The notes under the pieces were generated by a model. That model ran no database searches and was not told the DNA's origin. It saw nothing but the letters and a program-made list of their open reading frames with translations. Made by a program: the position numbers and the translations under genes. Below are positions 57,901-64,000 of a DNA stretch of 64,000 nt, piece by piece (position 1 is the stretch's first letter; every line of letters begins with the position of its first letter). Source of the stretch: Chamaelirium japonicum (taxonomy: Eukaryota > Streptophyta > Magnoliopsida > Liliales > Melanthiaceae). The stretch covers positions 315,001 to 379,000 of the forward strand of contig CANTAL010000208.1 of assembly GCA_947650365.1 (NCBI GenBank), read 5' to 3'.

Positions 57901-60900
57901 TTACTACCGCCCCCTCTTTCATTATCATAAGTGTAACCACACCAACACATTCCATGCTGCACAAGGATTGAACCCGGCTCATATACCAACATATACAAAG
58001 ACGACAACCCCAGATAAGATGACAAACTCGGTTGATTAGGAAACAAGATACTCAAGAAATCCAGCTATTCACCAATCACCATGAAAGGATAACTTTGCAT
58101 GAAGTTCGTAAGGAATCAGTAATCAGGTGTATTGTGGCCACTGCATTCAAAGCCCAAAAAATGAAAAGAGTGGAAATCAACTTGAACTCTTGCCAAACAA
58201 AATCCCATTCATTGTTGCTTAGGATACCTAATGTTATCTAAACTTTGTTAAAAACTTCACCTATTATGACTCAAACTCACCCTACACCCATTACAGAGTT
58301 TGACCAGACTTTTTACCATGACAATTATTGAACTAGCGGAACGATCAGAGTCGATTTTGATAGCACAACTCAAGTGAATAAGTAAACGTCAAGTTACGCC
58401 TCCATAAAGGAGGCTGACTTATTCCACCCAAAAAATTGACTTATTATTCTTAATATCGTAACCGCCATTACCAGTCCCAAGCCCGGATGAGAAAGGTTGA
58501 GGGTTGATGTTAGGTTGATACCCAGTTAAAAAATCAACTCAAGCTATGAAATGAAATCTTGTAACCCTATCAAGAGATCTATTGCATCATAAATTGTTCA
58601 TTAGGTTTAAACAATCAGTTTTATGTTAAGACTGGTTAAATTCTTAAAATTTCTTGACAAGGAAAAGGATGTCAAAAGGGTATAAGGGAAAATACAGCCT
58701 TAACAATGATCAATAATCCACATTTCAACAATTTATGGTCTGGTTCATTACCCATGAGTCTTCCATACATTCCTTGTAAGGGCGCATATTAATCACTTCC
58801 ACCTTATCAAATCCTTCATCAAATTCCATCCATGTTGTCATAAGTTCTCTTTCCTGACCATTCAACGAAATCCGAGTCACTCTCTTCAACACATCATAAA
58901 ATCCTCACGGCTCATGTCACAATTTGAATCCATTTTTCATTATCGTATTGGTACAACACCTATGCACTTAAATTGTCCATTAATAACTTGGCCCAGACAT
59001 AGGCTAGTAAGAGTACTAAGTTCCACGATCTTAGTGTTGAGATGGTCATGCCTCACACAGGTTAGTCCCACATCGGTAATGGGAGCGGGTGATGAGCTAC
59101 TTATATACCCGCCTTGGACCTCATCTTACAAGCCGGTTTTGTGAGGAGGTGGGTATCCAAGGTTGGGTTCTTTTCATGGTATCAGAGCCAGACCCACTTC
59201 GGGAGCTCCTCCCGATTGTGCCCTTGCCACGCTTGTCCCACGTGAGGAGGGGTGTTGAGATGGTCATGCCTCACACGGGTTAGTCCCACATCAGTAATGG
59301 GACCGGGTGATGAGCTACTTATATACCCACCTTGGACCTCCCCTTACAAACCGGTTTTGTAAGGAGGTGGGTATATAAGCATATATTGATTTATCTAATT
59401 CACATATCTTGATTTATATCTGGACGGCAGCCAAGTCCTTCAAAAAAACATACCTTGATTTATCTAATTCACATATCTTGATTTATCTAATTCCCTGAAG
59501 ACTGATTGGAAGAGAAAGTAGCGAAGAGTACCAAAGTCCTTCAAAAAAGCATATCTTAATTTAGAATAACATATTTTGATTTATCCAATTCACATTAATT
59601 ATTCTAATCAGATTTGATAAACCAAATATTGATCTTTGAGGAAAATCAAAAGCATCCAAAAATTTATTAAACACTAAGGGTTAGGATTATCAATTTAGAG
59701 GGCTAACTTCTTGAGGAATAGCAATAAATTGGGTTTGCATACACGCACGAAATGCATTATCTAGTCCATACATTCACAAGCATTATCATTCATAGTTAGA
59801 CCTTTGTCGCACCAAACAACACAAACATCCAACTAAACATTATCAAATACGACATAACGCATGTCTTTTATGAGCCTCATCATAATCACTTCACAGTTCA
59901 CTACAAATCTAGTTGGGTTCCTTTTAAGCTAAGCTAGCATAATTCTCTAAAATATGTTGACCGTCAACAAAAAAATATGACCATGCTCATCATTCATTAC
60001 ATGATTTACATCCAATACAACAAAAAAATACAAAGCAAGTGTCACATTCATCCATTACAAAAAAGTAACGCTAAGTCGCTAACAACATTACGCAAGTGTC
60101 ACATTCATCGTCCATTACAAAACACGAGCAAAAAACGCTAACATTCATCATCCATTACAAAATACAAAGTTAGTGTCACATCCATCATCCAAAAAACAAA
60201 ACATATAAATGATATAATTAAGCAAATGGTCACGAATAGAATTTAGACCCATATCCGAAGTTTCGATCGAGTTTCGATCGGATTCAGGTCGGATTTTTGG
60301 ATTTTGAACTACATTACCATCCATACGTATCTCGGTGTATCGGCCCCGTATCCCCAACGTATCGGCCCCGTATCCCCGACGTATCGGATCTGTTTTTATT
60401 TTTTTAAACCCTGATACTTCCTAGCCGTATCGGATACGTATTGAGCCGTATCGAAGTATCAGGAAGTATCCGATACGGGTACAGTACCTGTTTTGAAGTA
60501 TCGGTGTATCCCTGGTCACGAGTCACCCAAAAGCAATAGCATTATTCTGATAGGTAAAACTTCTATCATGTACCCATCATGATGCTTATTGTTCGCCGTA
60601 TTCATATCTTGCATGGAGCTTACAGCTTTTTTCAGAAAAAAATGAAGAATTTATATCACTTATATACAGCATTCACAAGTACAAAGGTTGGATGATATTT
60701 AATTTGTTGGTATTATGCTTTTGAGACTTGAGACATATACAAGCAACTTGGTAGTACGTCGCAAGCTATTTACAGCGTCATTTTACTATCGAACATCGAC
60801 GCCCCTTTGAACACAACATAGACTTCGAAATAGAAAAATGACTGGAACAAGTCACCGGCACAGCAGGTGAGACTATTGATGATACCACCAGCATCTTCGG

Positions 60901-61337
60901 CATTAACATTACTAGAGAGAACCAATGTCCTTAAATTCTACTTGTGTGCCTAAAACAAGATTAGAAAATGAAGATCTATAGACAAATTAACCAGGAAAAG
61001 AAATTATCAATTCTGCCATGTGAGATATCTGATTCAGAAAAAAAAAATTTAAGGAAGGTATGACCACAATCAAATCATGCAATCAGGGAAGACCATTTCA
61101 GATCAAAAACAGCATCAATCTAACAAACCTCCCCACGAAACTCACGGGTGTCTTAATGACGATGGCGTCAGTCACTTCATCGGAGGGGATCTGGCGGTCA
61201 TCAGCTGACGAGAACTGGTGGTACTCGTCGGGGGAGACAAACGGCGGCCTCGTCGAGGGGAACGGCAGGTGCCGCCTCAGCGGCTGGGACATTTGCCCTG
61301 GCGCCAGGCGGCCCCCAGCTGCCCGGCCGCCGGACAT
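46276..61337 (-). CDS. E2F transcription factor (E2FA/B type), 13 coding exons, 430 residues
   Basis: Exons in minus order: 61337-61146, 48658-48475, 48365-48306, 48199-48114, 48041-47953, 47839-47785, 47588-47536, 47455-47405, 47313-47265, 47151-47086, 46992-46916, 46746-46521, 46380-46276. Sum 1293 nt, every phase joins, all introns GT-AG. Exon 1 encodes the N-terminus ending DAIVIKTP; exon 2 continues [13 protein letters not shown] and [10 protein letters not shown]. The winged-helix DNA-binding domain (about residues 138-204) runs [14 protein letters not shown] to [21 protein letters not shown] leucine-rich coiled coil and marked box (about 205-330) follow, with [10 protein letters not shown] and [20 protein letters not shown]. 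The retinoblastoma-binding end is [19 protein letters not shown]2Fs bind DNA with DP partners and drive G1/S genes under RBR control. Intron 1 is 12,487 bp. Confidence 0.95.
46861..46903. repeat. G-rich tract in E2F intron, next to a donor site
   Basis: Runs of 16, 8, 6 and 6-plus G separated by one to three bases (+ strand), ending 12 bases before exon 46916-46992. On the E2F strand this is a C-rich run just inside the intron. A (TG)n run adjoins at 46845-46860. Potential G-quadruplex on the template side. Confidence 0.85.
48821..49250. repeat. hAT-like MITE, 5' end family of 53146
   Basis: Starts CAAGGTTCAAAATTTCGATTTCG and matches the first ~250 bases of the 53146-54189 element (GTGGAAATATT, CATAAA(T/C)CAAG, CACTTTGG(T/A)ACAC, GGTGTAG-type stretches). 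The right terminus is not found, so it is truncated. Confidence 0.55.
49362..51985 (+). pseudogene. hAT transposase relic (BED finger, DUF659, dimerisation domain)
   Basis: A possible 5' terminus TAGTGTTTTCAAAAACG lies at about 49362. From about 50080 a decayed BED zinc finger reads [17 protein letters not shown]. From about 50495 the DUF659-type transposase reads [41 protein letters not shown] and [12 protein letters not shown], then [16 protein letters not shown] with [15 protein letters not shown] (51424-51600). The C-terminal dimerisation segment [26 protein letters not shown] (in shorter pieces) ends at a donor-like GTATGT near 51978. Many stops and shifts; opposite strand to E2F. Confidence 0.85.
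49640..49945 (+). repeat. Tandem array of pyrimidine tract plus TGTTACAG units
   Basis: Six or seven irregular units of about 35-60 bases, each a CT-rich stretch ending (C/T)CTGTTACAG, most followed by (C/T)CTA(C/G). Each unit looks like a 3' splice acceptor on the + strand. It lies in the 5' part of the hAT relic. Long Ser/Phe-rich frames across it are low-complexity artefacts. Confidence 0.75.
52052..52200. repeat. 56-bp tandem repeat, about 2.7 copies
   Basis: Units start at 52052, 52108 and 52164 with TTGGA(G/A)T(G/A)TGTGCCCAA. Each holds an internal inverted pair (CCAACGG ... CTGTTGG). Flanking AT-rich DNA to 53137 has no gene I can support. Confidence 0.85.
53146..54189. mobile_element. 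Non-autonomous hAT-like element
   Basis: Terminal inverted repeats CAAGGTTCAAAATC and (inverted) GATTTTTTGTACCTTG; imperfect 8-bp duplications GGGTCTGT (53138-53145) and TGGTTTGT (54190-54197). GATATTTCG-type motifs crowd the right subterminal region. 1044 bp, no coding capacity. Confidence 0.75.
54550..55637. mobile_element. Non-autonomous hAT element with perfect 8-bp target duplication
   Basis: Ends CAGTGTTCTGAAAGG and (inverted) CCTTTAATAACACTG; target duplication ATTGGAAG at 54542-54549 and 55638-55645. Subterminal GCCTAGGCG / GGCGCAAGG-type motifs are typical of plant hAT MITEs. It contains a (TA)n-hairpin-(TA)n insertion (54651-54959). Confidence 0.93.
54651..54959. repeat. (TA)n - 149-bp hairpin - (TA)n composite
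   Basis: A 66-bp (AT)n tract (54651-54716), then an inverted repeat (arms about 54717-54780 and 54802-54865, nearly identical apart from a small patch of mismatches, loop about 20 bases), then a 94-bp (AT)n tract (54866-54959). The arms start GGGCATGCTATAATGCGGC. The hairpin looks like a MITE that landed in, or generated, a TA microsatellite. Confidence 0.93.
55731..56774. mobile_element. MITE-like element with 10-bp flanking duplication
   Basis: Flanked by CTTAGCATCT at 55721-55730 and 56775-56784. Inverted ends hold AAGCACTGACACT (left) and AGTGTCCGTGCTT (right). The right half is crowded with GTGTCCG / CGACACG motifs. A TRIM is nested inside (56076-56413). The superfamily is unsettled: hAT-like ends but a duplication longer than 8 bp. 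Confidence 0.75.
56076..56413 (+). mobile_element. TRIM retrotransposon, complete, 110-bp LTRs
   Basis: LTRs 56076-56185 and 56304-56413, almost identical, TGTTGACGG to CTAACA; perfect target duplication AGGTT (56071-56075 and 56414-56418); iMet primer-binding site TGGTATCAGAGC at 56186-56197; GTGAGGGGGAG polypurine tract before the 3' LTR. 338 bp, no coding sequence, so it depends on another element's proteins. Confidence 0.95.
57190..57720 (+). pseudogene. RTE-type LINE fragment, C-terminal RT region
   Basis: From about 57213: [20 protein letters not shown], then [33 protein letters not shown] and (after a stop) [20 protein letters not shown]. This is the thumb/C-terminal pattern of plant RTE elements ([33 protein letters not shown]). 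The 5' part is missing. Confidence 0.85.
58465..58580. repeat. Second copy of the repeat at 18120
   Basis: Shares GGATGAGAAAGGTTGAGGGT and a following CTATGAAATGAA phrase with 18150-18220. 57720-58460 and 58580-59030 hold nothing else that I recognise. Confidence 0.5.
59035..59375 (+). mobile_element. TRIM retrotransposon, right LTR end eroded
   Basis: Left LTR 59035-59176 (TGTTGAGATGG ... TTTTCA), iMet primer-binding site TGGTATCAGAGCC (59177-59189), GTGAGGAGGGG polypurine tract, right LTR from 59253. The right LTR diverges after GTGGGTAT, so its end and the target duplication are lost. It shares the TTAGTCCCACATCGGT block with the TRIM at 56076. Confidence 0.85.
59376..59610. repeat. Imperfect tandem repeat of CATATCTTGATTTATCTAATT
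   Basis: Variants of ATATCTTGATTTATCTAATTCAC occur five or six times over about 220 bases with insertions between them. Confidence 0.6.
60035..60200. repeat. Short tandem repeat GTGTCACATTCATC..CCATTACAAAA
   Basis: Four diverged units of about 40-60 bases. AT-rich flanks have no gene. Confidence 0.65.
60260..60520. repeat. MITE-like GTATCGG / CCGATAC repeats
   Basis: Many copies of CGTATCGG(A/C) and reverse complements within 250 bases, typical of subterminal hAT regions. Ends unclear. Confidence 0.5.
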
Positions 61338-61800
61338 GGGGCCTGGAGAAATTAACGGAAGGATCCAAGAAAAAAAAAACCAAATATAGCTCCGGAGGCG
61401 GTGGCAAAAGGCGCCGTCACCGGAGAGGAAGTCCGGGACCAAAACCCTCGTTTCTGATCGGCCTCGACGGCGGGACTTTGAGGGGGCCGCGGATCGGTGG
61501 AGATCTCGAGGGTCTTCGGATCGTCCGGTGAGGGATCGGCGGCCGAGCGAATTAGGGTTTCGATTTGGGATCTGAGGGTTTAGGGCGGGGTGGGGAGAGA
61601 GAAGGTGGAAAAAAGCGGAGAGCAGAAAACGAGGGAAGGGAGGGAAATTATAGTTCGGAGGGATATGGAGGGAAGGCGTGGGGAGAAAATTGTTGGATAT
61701 TTAAAGAGAAGCCCGAAAATAGGATTCTGTGTGATTCTTGCACACGGGATGGAACGGCTCTTGATTTTATAGCCCAAGCTGCGCTGACCGTTGGATGAAA
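61338..61800 (-). promoter_or_regulatory. E2F 5' UTR and promoter region
   Basis: GC-rich DNA upstream of the start codon. A CTCCAG ends five bases before the ATG (acceptor-like), so a 5'-UTR intron is possible. A TTAAATATCC-type AT box (minus) lies near 61693-61702. No canonical TTTCCCGC site was spotted. 61800-62240 has no recognised feature except a GTGGGTTCGACTCCTCTCC phrase at 62080 shared with the MITEs to its right. Confidence 0.4.
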
Positions 61801-62254
61801 ACTACTTACTAGACGGCCGCCATCGTGTTGACAGTCATGCAGATGCACGGCGTGGAAATTGTGGAATGTATACATACAGATCTCATTTCCTATATAAGAC
61901 TTACACGGACGGGAATTTTTTTTTTTATTTAAGTTTTCGCTTAAAATAATTGGCTGACCAGTGTGCGGGGCGTAGAGGCCGTTCGAATCGGCGATACCCG
62001 CCCTTTTGGTCCCCTCTCCTCGCGATCTTTTAGCGCAGCATAGAGTCCCGGGCTGCCCCCGCGCGCGTGTGTTCAGTCGTGGGTTCGACTCCTCTCCACC
62101 GAAAAATTTTTAGCACACCCTGCGTACTCTACAACCGTTGCCCAGGGCCTATCTGCAGGCTTTAAGTGCTGGTCTCTACCCCCATGTGCTGTGCCCTGCT
62201 GCCCCATGTCCCTTGAATCGGGCCCGCAGTTGTAGCGTAGGCAGGATGTGCTGA

Positions 62255-62757
62255 AAAATTTCAACGTCTCCACTTATCGTCTCCCCTATTGGCTGGATGT
62301 AGTCGATGCGAAATCGAACTACCACGATTTATGGCCAGGGGACAAACCCCAAGGGGGATGCCACCACCCCCAGCCGCCATCCATCACCATCCGCCACCGC
62401 CAGCCACCTTTCCTGTCGACCGCCACCATCAACACCAGTCACCGTTGCGACACCCCTGCTAACCGTCCTCCACCAATCGCCGCCACAAGGGACGGTGGGT
62501 GGTGGCCGGTGGTCTACAGTGGTGGTCGGCGACGGCAGTGGTGGGCGGCTATCGGCCGGGGTGGTCGACGACGACGACGAGAACGGTCGCTACGCATGTG
62601 GCGATAGGTGATGAGCTGCGGCCAAAGGTGGTGGCATCCCCCTGGGTTCATCCCATCTCCATAGATCGTGACCGTTCGATTTCGGATTGCCACATGTTGC
62701 TCCCCAAATCAGTCAGTGACCGACAGGGGAGACGATCATCAATTGATGGGTTCGACT
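62255..62757. mobile_element. Foldback/MULE-like MITE, copy 2
   Basis: The left arm (about 62270-62370, ATCGTCTCCCCTATTGG to GGATGCCACCACC) is repeated inverted at about 62625-62740 (GGTGGCATCCCCCTGGGT to GGGGAGACGATCA). CCACCGCC-rich middle as in the copy at 43895. Confidence 0.65.
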
Positions 62758-63195
62758 CCTCTCCACTGATGATCGTCTCCCCTAGGGGTCACTGACGCTT
62801 TGGGGAGCGACATATGGCGATCCAAATTTCAATGGTCACGATCTATGGTCATGGGATGAACCCTAAGGGTATGCCACCACCATCAGCAGCCATCGCCCAC
62901 CACCTCTCGCCGTTGCTGATCGTCGTCGGCCACCACCCCCGCTAACCATGGGCCGCCAACAAGGTTGTGGCAAGCAGTTGGTGTTTGACGGGAGTGGTGG
63001 TCGGCAACGGATGATACAGTGGTCGGTTGGGTGGTCCCCGATAGTGACAGCAGGTGGTGGGTGGCGACCGGAGGTGCTGACATCCACCTAGGGTTCATCT
63101 CATAGCTACATATCATAGTCATTGAAATTTGGATCACCACGTGTCACTCTCCAAAACGTCAGCCACCCAAAGGGGGACGATCGTTATTGGATAGG
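62745..63195. mobile_element. Foldback/MULE-like MITE, copy 3, adjoining copy 2
   Basis: The left arm (about 62752-62880, GACTCCTCTCCACTGATGATC to GGTATGCCACCACC) is repeated inverted at about 63065-63190 (GGTGCTGACATCCACC to GATAGGAGTC). It shares its border sequence with copy 2, so right arm of one and left arm of the other lie about 30 bases apart and can also pair. Confidence 0.65.
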
Positions 63196-63383
63196 AGTCA
63201 AACCCGATTTTTATGGACCTCCCCGATTCTTATCCCACAAAGCGCAGAATTTTACCACATTCTCTTGGTTGGGTAGTGAAAGTGTGAAACAAAGATGTGC
63301 CTAATCTTTCCGTTGAAACCGCGACAGGGCTGTTTCTGGGCTATCCCATGGGACGGCCTCGTAGGAATCCCAATGGTTGTCGT

Positions 63384-63638
63384 TAGGGCTGCAAACAAAT
63401 CAAGCCAAGATTTGATCTGTTTGAGCTTGGCTCGTTTAATACTTCAGGTTTGGGCTTGACTTGTTTAATTATCAAGCCGAGCCGAGCCGAGCTGAGCTTT
63501 GGCTTGCTCGAGCTTGGCTTGTTTATTAAACGAGCCTAAACTCTAGACTTGGGCTTGGCTAAATTAGTAATCAAACGAGCTTTTTATCTAGCTTGTTTGT
63601 GAGTTGTTCACGAACAACTTGGTTCGTTTGCAGCCCTA
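63384..63638. mobile_element. hAT MITE with GAGCTTGGCT / AGCCAAGCTC-type subterminal motifs
   Basis: Terminal inverted repeats TAGGGCTGCAAAC at 63384 and (inverted) GTTTGCAGCCCTA ending 63638, a familiar plant hAT MITE terminus. Dense GAGCC(A/G)AGC motifs inside. A clear 8-bp duplication was not found. 63639-64000 holds nothing I recognise. Confidence 0.8.
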
Positions 63639-64000
63639 AGTGTTGCCAAGTTGCCCTCGCTGTGTAAGTGAAACCAACATAGGAGATTAGAGGACTTGGG
63701 ATTAAAGAGAGATCATCCTCCACTCCCCCCTACCCTTGAATCATTCGGCGGCTCAGTCGGACGTCTTGAAGCGTTCGGTTTGAATATATGCACCACCACC
63801 CATTGCCCTATCCTCAATCACCAGTGCTTGTACACCAGTTGAAGGAAAATTTGGATCTGCATTCCACCTCCCTCGTAACCAAAGTTCATGAAAAAACTCT
63901 CGATCCATGCATCTTCGTCCTCTTTTTCTTTTTTTCTTTTTTTGTTTTCCTTTCGTATGTCTTGGTTAGAGGTTTTTTATGTTGGGTTTTGTTGGATTGT

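Larger units (their letters stand above)
48659..61145 (-). other. E2F intron 1 (12.5 kb), TE-filled
   Basis: Donor GTGAGT after ...AAGACACCC (61146) and acceptor CCAATGCAG before TTGAAGCG (48658). The phase-0 join gives IVIKTP-LKRKPE, as in known plant E2Fs (IVIKS-LKRK). Inside are a hAT transposase relic, at least four hAT/MITE elements, two TRIMs, an RTE fragment and several tandem repeats, listed separately. Confidence 0.85.

Noticed and set aside
56076..59375. Cassandra-type TRIM carrying 5S rRNA
   Set aside because: I looked for 5S promoter-like sequence (GGGTTCGA-type A/C box blocks) in both TRIM LTRs and saw none; these are other TRIM families.
59376..60200. CRISPR-like spaced repeats
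   Set aside because: Units are degenerate, unequally spaced and AT-rich, in a plant intron; ordinary tandem repeats.
62080..62110. tRNA gene suggested by GGTTCGACTCC (B-box-like)
   Set aside because: No cloverleaf can be formed around it, and the same phrase forms the border of the foldback MITEs.

Overview
The window is nuclear DNA of a flowering plant. Three host genes have clear plant orthologues and GT-AG introns, and the rest is dominated by nested plant transposable elements: Ty1/copia LTR retrotransposons, LINEs, TRIMs, a SINE, a CACTA element, and hAT and foldback MITEs. The species cannot be fixed from the sequence. There is no prokaryotic, organellar or CRISPR content.

Layout. 1-12395: the 3' part of copia element A (+), whose ~1.96 kb LTR is split by copia element B (-, 2179-10913). 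12396-15500: repeat-derived intergenic DNA. 15739-18035: HVA22-like gene (+). 18100-20700: RTE-related repeat, TRIM and SINE. 21540-22007: small plant gene of unknown function (-); its promoter region has a diverged second copy about 2.3 kb away. 22700-28335: MITEs and a broken LINE (+) split by a CACTA MITE. 28341-35284: copia element C (-) with a perfect 5-bp target duplication. 35558-42271: a short LINE (-) split by copia element D (36344-41671, perfect 5-bp target duplication). 42345-43322: the 3' end of another LINE (-). 44533-45341: FAM210/DUF1279-like plastid protein gene (+). 46276-61337: E2F transcription factor gene (-), 13 coding exons and 430 codons. Exon 1 lies 12.5 kb from exon 2, and that intron is a TE graveyard. 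61338-64000: E2F upstream region, two adjoining foldback MITEs and a hAT MITE.

The host genes do not form a functional cluster. The DUF1279 gene and the E2F gene are convergent, with about 0.9 kb between stop codons. E2F controls G1/S genes, HVA22-type proteins shape ER membrane and are often ABA- or stress-induced, and the DUF1279 protein carries a transit-peptide-like N-terminus.

Most notable: (1) copia families A/C and B carry, in U5 next to the tRNA-iMet primer-binding site, about 20 nt complementary to the 5' half (acceptor strand plus D-stem) of the same tRNA. (2) B, C and D keep their gag-pol in one frame, broken only by nonsense changes, mostly of the CAG to TAG or TGG to TAG/TGA type. 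(3) B and C both lost pol 3' end, polypurine tract and 3' LTR U3 by short-homology deletions. (4) E2F intron 1. (5) A 149-bp near-perfect hairpin lies between two long (TA)n tracts inside a hAT element.
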